A stretch of DNA of 64,000 nt from Fodinibius sp. Rm-B-1B1-1 (lineage in GTDB: Bacteria > Bacteroidota > Rhodothermia > Balneolales > Balneolaceae), in NCBI RefSeq assembly GCF_038594945.1, contig NZ_JBCFYD010000002.1:372001-436000 (forward strand), written 5' to 3'. This document shows positions 23,771 to 32,481 of the stretch, piece by piece. The notes beneath the pieces are model-generated. The model was given only the letters and a program-made list of their open reading frames with translations, had not been told where the DNA came from and made no database searches. The first letter of the stretch is position 1. Every line of letters starts with the position of its first letter. The position numbers were made by a program, and so were the translations under genes.

Positions 23771-23879
23771 ATAAAATCAGTAAAAAAGCCTTGCTGAAAA
23801 TTATTCAGCAAAGCTGAAATGAGGCATCAAGGATACGTTTTTGTATGGTTTTTTACAACCATTAATGCCGAAAAAAATG

Positions 23880-23954
23880 GGAGCCCGATGGGATTTGAAC
23901 CCACGGCCTCCAGGGCCACAACCTGGCGCTCTAACCAACTGAGCTACGAGCTCC
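23880..23954 (-). tRNA. tRNA-His (GUG)
   Basis: Anticodon loop TTGTGGC reads GUG. The acceptor is GAGCTCG/CGGGCTC with an extra 5' G opposite discriminator C, as required for tRNA-His. Confidence 0.95.
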
Positions 23955-24029
23955 ATTTAGTAGTTCAATAATATTGATTTTAGGCAGTGTATTACTACCA
24001 AACAAAATAATCAATACAAAGAACGAGAG

Positions 24030-24102
24030 TACCGCGTACGGGATTCGAACCCGTGCTACCGCCGTGAAAGGGCGGCGTCCTAAACCCCTAGACGAACGCG
24101 GC
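24030..24102 (-). tRNA. tRNA-Glu (UUC), copy 2
   Basis: Same 73 nt as copy 1. The identity extends a few bases into both flanks (AGAG on one side, ATAAAATCAGTAAA on the other), pointing to a recent local duplication. Confidence 0.96.
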
Positions 24103-24133
24103 ATAAAATCAGTAAATCAAACAACTTCTTCTG

Positions 24134-24204
24134 AGGCGACGGGCGGGATCGAACCGCCGTAGGAGGTTTTGCAGACCTCTGCCTGACCACTCGGCCACGT
24201 CGCC
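24134..24204 (-). tRNA. tRNA-Cys (GCA)
   Basis: Anticodon loop CTGCAAA reads GCA; acceptor GGCGACG/CGTCGCC with discriminator U, typical of tRNA-Cys. Confidence 0.95.
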
Positions 24205-24221
24205 TTACAAAGCTTTTCTTG

Positions 24222-24296
24222 TACGCCCGACAGGACTCGAACCTGTAACCTACTCCTTAGAAGGGAGTTGCTCTAATCCAGTTGAGCTACGGGCGC
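24222..24296 (-). tRNA. tRNA-Arg (UCU)
   Basis: Anticodon stem ACTCC/GGAGT with loop CTTCTAA gives UCU for AGA/AGG; T arm AGGTTCGAGTCCT. Confidence 0.94.
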
Positions 24297-24381
24297 GCTA
24301 ACTCAAAGGCAAATTACTAAATCAATACGTCAATCGTTGCAATTTCGGCATACGATTTATGTAATTTGAAACTGCTAATTG

Positions 24382-24455
24382 TCGGGGAGACAGGATTTGA
24401 ACCTGCGACCCTTCGCTCCCAAAGCGAATGCGCTACCGGACTGCGCTACTCCCCG
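24382..24455 (-). tRNA. tRNA-Pro (UGG)
   Basis: Acceptor CGGGGAG/CTCCCCG; anticodon stem TTCGC/GCGAA with loop TTTGGGA gives UGG. First gene of the cluster, 64 bp after the stop of the glycosyltransferase on the same strand. Confidence 0.95.
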
Positions 24456-24519
24456 TTTCAGAAAGATGTCAAATATAAGGGACTTTACTTCTGGAATCAA
24501 TCAGAATTCTAAATGAATT

Positions 24520-25479
24520 TTATTCTTGTTGCTCGTCCCACCATTCCCTTAAAAAGCCTATTCCATAGCCAGAGAGTTGAATCAATGCTGCAGCGGTACT
24601 GAGTATACCAATATAAAGGCTGGAATTTTTTACGGATGCATGTGCAAAGATGAGCGAAAAGAAGAATAAAAACGGAATAAGGAGAATATTAAACAATTCC
24701 ATATCCCAAAAGGGGAGACTCAAAAAGAAGATCATACCCAGTACAAATATTGCCGGAAGGGTATGGATAAATTTTATTTCTCCGGGATGAAAGCGATTGA
24801 TATTTATTCGTGCCCGCCCAAAGAAGTGGAGCTGGTTGAAAAATTTACGTAAGCTTGTGCGCCGTTTATGATAGACATAGGCATTGGGAATTAATCCAGT
24901 GGTAAATCCCTGTTTAATGATACGTATACTAAACTCAATATCTTCGCCCATGCGCGTGATTTTATAGCCCCCTGTTTCTTCATAGACGTCTCGGGATATT
25001 CCCATATTAAAGCTCCGGGGATGAAAAGTGCCGGCATGGTTTTTATTACCACGAATACCACCGGTTGTAAAAGGGGAAGTCATGGTATAGCTAATAGCTT
25101 TTTGAATGGGTGAAAAGCTTTCGTGTTCACGATCAGGTCCACCAAAAGCATCTAACTTATGTTTTTGAAGATGATCTTTGACTGTTTCGAAATAGTGTGG
25201 TGGAATGAGGCAATCTGAATCAAAAACAACAAAATAGTCGCCCTTCGCACGTTCGAAACCAAAATTCCTGCTAAAACCCTGTCCCGAGTTTTCTTTGTAA
25301 TAGTAACGGATGTCGAGTTGTTCTTCATATCTTTTCACAACATCTTCACACCGATCTTCGGAACCATCTTCGATAATTAATGTTTCAAAGTTTTGATACG
25401 ATTGCTCGGTAAGCGTTTGGAGCAATTCGTCCACTTCTTCAGGGCGGTTATACACTGGAATGATGACAGAGAAAAACAT
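24520..25479 (-). CDS. Family 2 glycosyltransferase with membrane tail
   Basis: A 319-residue GT-A enzyme. Motifs are VIIPVYNRPEE, IIEDGSED, VFDSDCLIPP (DxD-like) and RMGEDIEFSIRI near the acceptor site. At least two, probably three, hydrophobic segments follow from about residue 243 to 312, so it sits at the inner membrane. It resembles glycosyltransferases that build lipid-linked or surface glycans; donor and acceptor are unknown. It is upstream of the tRNA cluster on the same strand without an obvious terminator between. Confidence 0.86.
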   Translation of the reverse strand: MFFSVIIPVYNRPEEVDELLQTLTEQSYQNFETLIIEDGSEDRCEDVVKRYEEQLDIRYYYKENSGQGFSRNFGFERAKGDYFVVFDSDCLIPPHYFETVKDHLQKHKLDAFGGPDREHESFSPIQKAISYTMTSPFTTGGIRGNKNHAGTFHPRSFNMGISRDVYEETGGYKITRMGEDIEFSIRIIKQGFTTGLIPNAYVYHKRRTSLRKFFNQLHFFGRARININRFHPGEIKFIHTLPAIFVLGMIFFLSLPFWDMELFNILLIPFLFFFSLIFAHASVKNSSLYIGILSTAAALIQLSGYGIGFLREWWDEQQE

Positions 25480-25505
25480 AGCTACGAATAAAATTTAAGA
25501 TAGGC

Positions 25506-25513
25506 CAAATGTA
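25506..25513 (-). promoter_or_regulatory. Candidate -7 element of the glycosyltransferase
   Basis: TACATTTG (TAnnTTTG) on the minus strand, 27 bp before the start. No clear -33 partner was found. Confidence 0.35.
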
Positions 25514-25610
25514 CAAATAAATAGATAGAATTTTGGTTTATAGCAGATGAAACTCTGATAAATAATTCCGTTCTTAAGCCTTCAATTTCAATCTTGCTAA
25601 TAATGTATTT

Positions 25611-26729
25611 ATGGTTGCTAAGTTTCTAAAATTCGTTCTAATTTTCTGTTTTCCAGTTGTAACGGCAGGTCAATCGCTTGACTTGTCTATCGATTCTGAA
25701 ACGAATGGGAATAATACGTCAACGTTTTTACTTAAAGAAGGTAACGTTTCTTTTAATTCACAAAGTGTTCGTTTTCTAAATAACGGTGCCGAAGAATATT
25801 ATGATGCTGTAGGAGTTTCCTCTGATAAATCTCTTGTAAGTATTTTATCATGGAATGGAGAAGAGGGAGAGATATTACTTTATGACTCGGAGGGAAATAA
25901 GCTTTTTGATTTTGAGTCCATAATGTTGGCAGATGAGGCATCTTTTGGGATGTATACCCTTGGTAATGGTAATACGATACTGCGCGATAAGATTGCCAAT
26001 TTTACATTCTATGACACCTTTGGTGAAATTACTACGAGTGTTTCTAATAGCAGTCAAAGTAAAGGGGGGGAGGCAATTTCTGAAGTGGCAATTAATGAGT
26101 CAGGAAAAACAGTGGTGCTTTATAACCCGCAAATTAAGCGTGATGGGACATTGGGTTCGAAGGCGCAAGTACGGACTGGTGTAGAAGAGTTTAAAGATAT
26201 TTATTTCTCCAGCGATCGTTACCTGAAAGATGTAACTGTTTCTGACGATGGGAGCTTCATTGCATTAATTACGGCCCGGGATGGCACGAGTGATCAAGTT
26301 CTGATTATGGATAAATATGGAAACGAGCTAAATACTATCTCTGCCGATGAGGATTTGAAAGGGATTAATTTTACTAATAATCTCGAGCAGGTAACTATTT
26401 ATTCCGGTGGACGCGTGATGGTTCATAATACACTGACAGGAGAAAGTTTAGGAGCAACAAGCCTACGATCACCGGTTATCGTAGCAGATTATTTTCCTGA
26501 AGATAATTTGATTTTAGCATTAACAGGTAATTATTCTGACCAATCAGGCCTGTTGAACAGCGTTAATTTTAGAGCTATTAATTTAGAACAGCGATCTATA
26601 GCGAGTCAGCAACTTTCCGGGGCGCTTGGTATGTCGGATATTATTGACGTTGAATTTAAGCGGAATGCTTCGAATAATTTTATGTTAGAAGGGGCAAATA
26701 AAAGAGTGAATATTCGAGCTAACTTTTAA
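25611..26729 (+). CDS. Secreted repeat protein of unknown function
   Basis: A 372-residue protein with a signal peptide (about 1-20, ending VVTAGQ). I do not recognise a family. The mature part has repeated strand patterns with small turns, such as SLVSILSWNGEEGEILLYDSEG, cut here to ILLYDSEGNK, ALITARDG, QVLIMDKYGNEL and RVMVHNTLTGES. These spaced about 40-60 residues apart look like blades of a beta-propeller similar to WD40/PQQ-type proteins. No cysteine, metal site or catalytic motif stands out. It is probably periplasmic or surface-exposed. It is divergent from the glycosyltransferase and ends before a shared bidirectional terminator. Confidence 0.65.
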   Translation: MVAKFLKFVLIFCFPVVTAGQSLDLSIDSETNGNNTSTFLLKEGNVSFNSQSVRFLNNGAEEYYDAVGVSSDKSLVSILSWNGEEGEILLYDSEGNKLFDFESIMLADEASFGMYTLGNGNTILRDKIANFTFYDTFGEITTSVSNSSQSKGGEAISEVAINESGKTVVLYNPQIKRDGTLGSKAQVRTGVEEFKDIYFSSDRYLKDVTVSDDGSFIALITARDGTSDQVLIMDKYGNELNTISADEDLKGINFTNNLEQVTIYSGGRVMVHNTLTGESLGATSLRSPVIVADYFPEDNLILALTGNYSDQSGLLNSVNFRAINLEQRSIASQQLSGALGMSDIIDVEFKRNASNNFMLEGANKRVNIRANF

Positions 26730-26780
26730 CGGTATAATTTGTTCTCTTTTTAGATTCCAATCGAAATTAGCAATAAAAAA

Positions 26781-26807
26781 AGCCTGACAGCTTATCACTG
26801 TCAGGCT
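26781..26807. terminator. Bidirectional terminator
   Basis: AGCCTGACAG, loop CTTATCA, CTGTCAGGCT with A and T runs on both sides, between two converging genes. Confidence 0.9.
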
Positions 26808-26836
26808 TTTTGTTTTATGACATTTATTGCTGAGAG

Positions 26837-29458
26837 TTAAGCCTTAGCCTCAGACTTTGATTTTTCGTCTTCGGAGCCATTATCTGACTCTTTTTCTTTA
26901 TCAGCTTTAATTTCATCGTCACTGGTTTCGATTTGTGTAGTGTCGTCGGTATCTGACCAGTCAAAGAGGAGGCCATCACGAGATTTATTCATCTTAATTT
27001 TGATCTGAGCTCCTTCTTCGTGTTCAGATTCGAGCAGTTCTTCAGCCAGTGGTTCCTCTACATATTTTTGTATCGCACGCTTAAGCGGACGAGCTCCATA
27101 TTTCTGATCAAACCCTTTATCACTTAAGAAGTCTTTAGCACCTTTGGTAACTTCAACTTCGTAGCCGAGATCTCGAATACGTTTGAACAGATCATCAGAA
27201 AGAATATCAATAATCTTGAATATATCTTCTTTTTCGAGTGCTCGGAAGGTGATAACATCGTCGATACGGTTTAGGAACTCAGGGTTAAATACCTTTTTAA
27301 GGGCATCCTGAATGGTTGACTTCATCTTCTCATAGTCGAAGCTTTTTGCTCCACTTGAAAATCCAATACCTTCACCCAAGCTACGGATGTCACGTGCTCC
27401 TATATTTGATGTCATGATAATGATAGTATTTCGAAAGTCAACCTTACGGCCAAGACTATCCGTTAGAATTCCATCATCAAGTACCTGCAGTAAAATATTA
27501 AATACATCAGGGTGTGCTTTTTCGATTTCATCTAACAGAACAACACTGTAGGGCTTTCGACGAACTTTCTCTGTAAGCATACCACCTTCTTCATATCCGA
27601 CATATCCTGGAGGAGCACCTACAAGTCGAGAGACAGAAAATTTCTCCATATACTCACTCATATCAATGCGGATAAGTGCATCTTCTTTATCAAACAAATA
27701 CTGAGCAAGCACTTTAGCCATTTCTGTTTTACCGACTCCCGTTGGTCCAAGGAAAATAAACGATCCAATAGGTCGGGTAGGATCTTTGAGTCCGGCCCGA
27801 GTACGTTTGATAGCTTTTGTAAGTTTTACAATAGCCTCATTTTGTCCAATGACCTGCTTGGAGAGTTCTTCCTTCATCTTAACCAGTTTCTTGCTTTCAC
27901 TCTGGTTAATTTTGCTAACAGGAACGCCACTCATCATGCCTACGACCTGTGCTACGTCTTCTTCCTCAACATCGTAGACGATTTCTTCAGATTCTTTTTC
28001 CCACTCTTTCTGGGCTTGTTCAAGTTCTTCCGTTAAGCGTTTTTCTTTATCACGTAGACGAGCAGCTTCTTCGAAACGCTGCTTTTTGACCATACCATTT
28101 TTCTCATTGCTGGTTTTTTCAATTTGCTCTTCCAAGTCAATGATATGTTGCGGCACGTGGATATTAGACAAGTGAACACGAGCACCAGCTTCGTCGAGCG
28201 CATCAATCGCTTTATCTGGCAAAAAGTGGTCGGTTACATAGCGGTCGGTAAGTTTCACACAGGCTTCGATAGCTTCTTCAGAATATCGAACGCTGTGATG
28301 CTTTTCGTACTTGTCTTTAATTTGAGATAAAATTTCAGTGGTTTCTTCCGGCGTAGTCGGATCAACCATTATTTTTTGGAAGCGGCGTTCAAGAGCACCG
28401 TCTTTTTCGATGTGTTGACGGTATTCATTAAGCGTAGTAGCACCGATCGCTTGAACTTCGCCACGGGCAAGAGCAGGTTTTAACATGTTAGAAGCATCGA
28501 GTGAGCCGCTTGCTCCGCCAGCACCTACAATAGTGTGAAGCTCATCAATAAAGAGAATTACATTTTGAGTTTTTTCCAGTTCGCCCATTACTGCTTTAAT
28601 ACGTTCTTCAAATTGTCCGCGGTATTTGGTTCCTGCAACCAGGGCAGCCAGATCCAGGGCAACAACGCGTTTGTCGTATAGTACCCGCGAAACTTTTCGT
28701 TCAATAATGCGGGTAGCCAATCCTTCAGCAATAGCAGTTTTCCCAACCCCTGGTTCACCAATTAATACCGGGTTGTTTTTCTTGCGACGGCTTAAGACCT
28801 GAGCAACACGCTCAATCTCTTTTTCGCGACCAATAATAGGGTCGAGCTTTCCATCTTCAGCCAGCTGTGTTAAATCGCGGCCAAAATTGTCGAGTACAGG
28901 TGTCTTTGATTTTTCCATTTTCTTTTCTCGTGAGCTTCCAGACGATTTTGAACTTCCACCTTTAGAGGATGATAAACTTGCTGACACAGAACCTGAATCT
29001 TGTCGATCCTTGTCAGATGATTTACCTGAGATAATAAGATCTAACTCTTCGCGAACTGCATCATATGAAACATTAAACTGTTGAAGAATTTGTGCGGCAA
29101 TATTCTCATCGTCGCGCAACAATGACAGTAGTAAATGTTCTGTACCAATGGTATCACTTTTATACAATTTAGCTTCGAGATAGGTGATACGCAGTACTTT
29201 TTCAGCTTGTTTTGTTAGGGGGATATTACCCACTTTTACTGATCCGCCAGTGCCGCGTACGGTATCTTCAACTGTTTTTTTAAGCTTGAAAAGGTCACAA
29301 TTTAGATTCTTTAGAATTTTTACTGCTACACCTTCGCCCAGCCGAACAATGCCAAGAATCAAGTGTTCGGTTCCTATATAGTCGTGACCCAGGCGAAGTG
29401 CTTCTTCACGGCTAAATTGAATTACATCTCGGACTTTACTTGAGAAATTGCCCTCCAT
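26837..29458 (-). CDS. clpC: ATP-dependent Clp protease ATPase subunit ClpC
   Basis: A Hsp100 unfoldase of 873 residues that feeds substrates to ClpP. The order is: double Clp_N repeat (about 1-145, with GTEHLILGI and GTEHLLLSL), a Ser-rich linker, AAA-1 with Walker A GEPGVGKT (about 231-238), a UVR-containing middle domain (about 440-480, [18 protein letters not shown] in pieces), AAA-2 with GPTGVGKT (about 567-574) and a D2-small domain. The middle UVR domain makes it ClpC rather than ClpB or ClpA. The tail after about residue 835 is very acidic and longer than in Bacillus ClpC. It is monocistronic, and no CtsR-like operator is obvious upstream. Confidence 0.95.
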   Translation of the reverse strand: MEGNFSSKVRDVIQFSREEALRLGHDYIGTEHLILGIVRLGEGVAVKILKNLNCDLFKLKKTVEDTVRGTGGSVKVGNIPLTKQAEKVLRITYLEAKLYKSDTIGTEHLLLSLLRDDENIAAQILQQFNVSYDAVREELDLIISGKSSDKDRQDSGSVSASLSSSKGGSSKSSGSSREKKMEKSKTPVLDNFGRDLTQLAEDGKLDPIIGREKEIERVAQVLSRRKKNNPVLIGEPGVGKTAIAEGLATRIIERKVSRVLYDKRVVALDLAALVAGTKYRGQFEERIKAVMGELEKTQNVILFIDELHTIVGAGGASGSLDASNMLKPALARGEVQAIGATTLNEYRQHIEKDGALERRFQKIMVDPTTPEETTEILSQIKDKYEKHHSVRYSEEAIEACVKLTDRYVTDHFLPDKAIDALDEAGARVHLSNIHVPQHIIDLEEQIEKTSNEKNGMVKKQRFEEAARLRDKEKRLTEELEQAQKEWEKESEEIVYDVEEEDVAQVVGMMSGVPVSKINQSESKKLVKMKEELSKQVIGQNEAIVKLTKAIKRTRAGLKDPTRPIGSFIFLGPTGVGKTEMAKVLAQYLFDKEDALIRIDMSEYMEKFSVSRLVGAPPGYVGYEEGGMLTEKVRRKPYSVVLLDEIEKAHPDVFNILLQVLDDGILTDSLGRKVDFRNTIIIMTSNIGARDIRSLGEGIGFSSGAKSFDYEKMKSTIQDALKKVFNPEFLNRIDDVITFRALEKEDIFKIIDILSDDLFKRIRDLGYEVEVTKGAKDFLSDKGFDQKYGARPLKRAIQKYVEEPLAEELLESEHEEGAQIKIKMNKSRDGLLFDWSDTDDTTQIETSDDEIKADKEKESDNGSEDEKSKSEAKA

Positions 29459-29807
29459 AAAAAACGAACCTTCAAATTGATTAAAAGTTATCTGTCATTC
29501 GCATTAACGAGTGAACAGAAAATTTAGTTCATATTCTTTAACGAAAGTAGTATTGGCGTTGTGCAAAAGCAAACTGAATAAGTTATCGGGATATTAAAAA
29601 ACTTCTTAACAAATGATAAAAAAATACTCTTGTAGTTAAATCACATAGCTTTATGCAAATCAAGGGTGTAGCACAAAACATGGTTTAAGAAATGCCCCTA
29701 CTTTATTGGTTCGGGATTCTTATTTTCATATTTCTATCTACACCAATAAAATCAGATACTTCAATCGTTTGTTCTTAAAAATAGTAAGAAGGGAACGTGA
29801 TTTCTAA
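29459..29807. other. 349-bp gap before clpC
   Basis: AT-rich region that must carry the clpC promoter (minus strand) and the 3' end of the rpsT-gpmI transcript. I found no TAnnTTTG element and no strong hairpin. A 28-codon hydrophobic frame on the plus strand near 29691 is too short to claim. Confidence 0.45.
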
Positions 29808-31331
29808 TTAGAATAGTGGTGATCCCGTCATTTCTTCGGGTTGTTCTATTCCCATCAATTTTAGGAGGGTAGGGGCTACATCGGCAAGAATGCCATCGTT
29901 CATATCTGTAGCATTTGGTTCATTAACAATAAGCGCTGGAACCAAAGCAGAAGTATGTGCTGTGTGGGGACTCCCATCTTCATTTTTTAAACAATCGGCA
30001 TTACCGTGGTCAGCAATAATGAGCATTTTGTAGTCATGTTCCGTAGCAGTATCAACTACTTTTTGCAACTGCTGATCAATTGTTTCAACTGCTTTTATTG
30101 TAGCATCCATATCGCCGGTATGTCCAACCATGTCAGGATTGGCATAATTCAAAATTCCGAGATGGTGTTTTTCGGTAATCAGCTGAGCACAAAGAGCATC
30201 CGTAACTTCAACAGCACTCATTTCTGGTTGAAGGTCATATGTTGCTACTTTAGGACTGGGGATTAAGATACGTTCTTCATTCTCAAAGGGCTCTTCTTCA
30301 CCACCGTTAAAAAAGTAGGTTACATGAGGATATTTTTCCGTTTCAGCGATTCTCAGTTGTTTCAAGTGGTGTTTGCTAACGACTTCGCCCAGTGTATTGT
30401 GCAAATTCACCGGTGGATAAGCTACCTGAACGTGTTCAAAGGTATCATCATACGAAGTAAAGGTGACGTAATGAAGGTTGAGATTTTTCTCTACTTCAAA
30501 CTCACTGAAGTTATCTTCCGTTAGTGCGCGGGTGATTTGCCGAGCGCGGTCACCGCGAATATTATAAAAGATGATAACATCATCTTCTTGAATTCGGGAG
30601 TCGGGTGAATTGTTAATAAGCTTTGGTTTTACAAACTCATCCGTAACATCTTCATTATATGATGATTGAAGAGCTTCTGTAGCATTTGAGAACTGCTCAC
30701 CTTCTCCATGTACTAAAAGATCATACGCAAGTTTTGTACGCTCCCAACGATTATCGCGATCCATAGCATAATAGCGTCCCACGATAGATGCAATTTCTCC
30801 ACTGCCAATTTCCCCGGCTTTGTTTTCAAACTCTTTTAAGTAATTAAGTCCGCCGTGGGGAGAAGTGTCGCGTCCATCCGTAAAAGCATGAACATAGGTA
30901 TTATCAATACCAGTTTTTTGGGCAAAATCGAGAAGCGCAAATAAATGGTTATTATGGCTGTGTACGCCTCCATCAGAAAATAGCCCCATAATATGGATAC
31001 GCCCATTCGTCTTTGCCTTTTCAAAGGCTTGCTTTAATACTCTATTTTCAAAAAAGCTTCCATCCTCGATGGAGGTATTTACACGCGTTAGTTCTTGGGG
31101 AACGATACGGCCCGCACCAATATTAAGGTGTCCAACCTCAGAGTTGCCAAACTGCCCGTCGGGAAGCCCTACATCATGACCACTGGCCGAGAGTTTAGAA
31201 TGGGGATTACTCCCAAAAAGGGAATCGATAAACGGCTTATGCGCCTTGTCAATAGCACTTACTTCGGGATTTTGGGCTAACCCGAAGCCGTCTAAAATAA
31301 TCAGAAGTGCCTTGGAATATGGGTTAGCCAC
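29808..31331 (-). CDS. gpmI: 2,3-bisphosphoglycerate-independent phosphoglycerate mutase
   Basis: A 507-residue glycolytic enzyme that interconverts 3- and 2-phosphoglycerate with two Mn2+. It belongs to the alkaline phosphatase superfamily. The metal site and phosphoserine motif are seen: LIILDGFGL at the start, GNSEVGHLNIGAGR with the catalytic serine (about residue 62), HAFTDGRDT, GRYYAMDRDNRWER, NPDMVGHTG and ADHGNAD. Its length is normal. It follows rpsT by only 11 bp on the same strand, so a ribosomal-protein promoter probably drives it. Confidence 0.96.
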   Translation of the reverse strand: MANPYSKALLIILDGFGLAQNPEVSAIDKAHKPFIDSLFGSNPHSKLSASGHDVGLPDGQFGNSEVGHLNIGAGRIVPQELTRVNTSIEDGSFFENRVLKQAFEKAKTNGRIHIMGLFSDGGVHSHNNHLFALLDFAQKTGIDNTYVHAFTDGRDTSPHGGLNYLKEFENKAGEIGSGEIASIVGRYYAMDRDNRWERTKLAYDLLVHGEGEQFSNATEALQSSYNEDVTDEFVKPKLINNSPDSRIQEDDVIIFYNIRGDRARQITRALTEDNFSEFEVEKNLNLHYVTFTSYDDTFEHVQVAYPPVNLHNTLGEVVSKHHLKQLRIAETEKYPHVTYFFNGGEEEPFENEERILIPSPKVATYDLQPEMSAVEVTDALCAQLITEKHHLGILNYANPDMVGHTGDMDATIKAVETIDQQLQKVVDTATEHDYKMLIIADHGNADCLKNEDGSPHTAHTSALVPALIVNEPNATDMNDGILADVAPTLLKLMGIEQPEEMTGSPLF

Positions 31332-31342
31332 TACTTTTTTGC

Positions 31343-31594
31343 TTAAAGGCTGTTTACGTGGTTAGCAATTTTGGACTTTTTGCGCGCAGCAAAATTTTCG
31401 TGGATTAAGTCCTTGGCAGCTAATTTATCGAGCAAAGAGCTGGTTTCTTTAAACAGCTTTTCGGCTTCTTCTTTATCGGTAGACTCAAGCGCTTTTTTGA
31501 TCAAAGTCTTCATTTTAGAACGCTTAGCCTGATTTCTAACGCGACGTTTTTCGTTTTGTCGCACTCGTTTTACTGCAGATTGATGTTGTGGCAT
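31343..31594 (-). CDS. rpsT: 30S ribosomal protein S20
   Basis: An 83-residue, basic, helical protein of the 30S subunit body that binds 16S rRNA. The opening PQHQSAVKRVRQNEKRRVRN is the S20 N-terminus, and the C-terminal half has LLDKLAAKDLIHENFAARKKSKIA. Its length is standard. It is the first gene of a two-gene unit with gpmI. A Bacteroidota-type promoter (CTTG-N20-TAACTTTG) lies about 70 bp upstream, leaving a 60-nt leader. Confidence 0.96.
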   Translation of the reverse strand: MPQHQSAVKRVRQNEKRRVRNQAKRSKMKTLIKKALESTDKEEAEKLFKETSSLLDKLAAKDLIHENFAARKKSKIANHVNSL

Positions 31595-31662
31595 AGTTTT
31601 TTAGAGTTTCTTATCAGTTCTTCAAATTTATTTGTATTTTCTGCGCCAATTCAGAAAGACGT

Positions 31663-31694
31663 CAAAGTTAAAATTTCTGAAAGTGTTAAACAAG
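31663..31694 (-). promoter_or_regulatory. Candidate promoter of rpsT-gpmI
   Basis: On the minus strand CTTG (31691-31694), 20-nt spacer, TAACTTTG (31663-31670). Same geometry as the nuoJ and rpsF promoters. A second TAAATTTG lies at 31623-31630. Confidence 0.55.
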
Positions 31695-31744
31695 AAATCA
31701 TTGAAAAATTACATAATTAAAGGTAAGTTAGGAGACTTTCGTTT

Positions 31745-32407
31745 ATGATCATAGTGATCGATGGTCCGGCCGGATCGGGTAAGAGTTCGACAGCCCGGGC
31801 AGTGGCAGACCGATTAAATATTGAGTATCTCGATTCTGGTGCGCTGTACAGAGCCGTTACCCTTATATATATAGAGGCAAATCGAGATAAGGAAGTGTTC
31901 TTTGAGTTATTGAATCAAAAAGAGATCTCGTTCTATTACGAAGATCAGACATTCTATGTGGCAATTGATGGGCAGTCTGTTACTAATGAGTTGCGAACGG
32001 CCAAGGTTGCTGAATTTGTAAGCGAAGTGGCTGCTTTGCCGCGTGTACGATCATTTGTTAATAACCTGATGCGAGAAGCAGTTATTGATGGTTTATATAT
32101 CGCTGAAGGTCGCGACTTGGGGACAGCAGTATTTCCTGATGCAGAATTGAAGTTTTTTATGTCTGCGGATTTAGAAGAGCGTGCAAAGCGACGTTATAAA
32201 GAGCGAAAGTCAAAAAATCCGGAGATAACTTTAGAAGAAGTGAAACAAAATATTGCAGAACGAGATTTAAAAGATTCTAAACGTAAAGCAGATCCACTGA
32301 AAAAAGCGGATGATGCTATTGAGTTTGATACCACAGATGTGACTTTTGAACAGCAAGTTGATAAAATTTGTTCTAAAGTTTCGGAAGTGATCGAAGTACA
32401 GAACTAA
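31745..32407 (+). CDS. cmk: Cytidylate kinase
   Basis: A 220-residue P-loop kinase that converts (d)CMP to (d)CDP. The P-loop GPAGSGKS is at residues 7-14, then YLDSGALYRA, the NMP-binding region, IAEGRDLGTAVFP and the lid RYKERKSKN. The call is supported by rpsA 74 bp downstream, an ancient cmk-rpsA pairing also found in E. coli. It is probably co-transcribed with rpsA; a weak CATTCC...GGAATG inverted repeat (32437-32457) lies in the gap. Confidence 0.95.
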   Translation: MIIVIDGPAGSGKSSTARAVADRLNIEYLDSGALYRAVTLIYIEANRDKEVFFELLNQKEISFYYEDQTFYVAIDGQSVTNELRTAKVAEFVSEVAALPRVRSFVNNLMREAVIDGLYIAEGRDLGTAVFPDAELKFFMSADLEERAKRRYKERKSKNPEITLEEVKQNIAERDLKDSKRKADPLKKADDAIEFDTTDVTFEQQVDKICSKVSEVIEVQN

Positions 32408-32481
32408 GAATATTAATTATAACACTAACTTAATCCCATTCCGAACTATTTGGAATGCGGTAATTTTAACTAAAACCAATA

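Noticed and set aside
29691-29777. 28-codon hydrophobic open frame near 29691 (plus strand)
   Set aside because: Too short, with no ribosome site, homology or context to support it.
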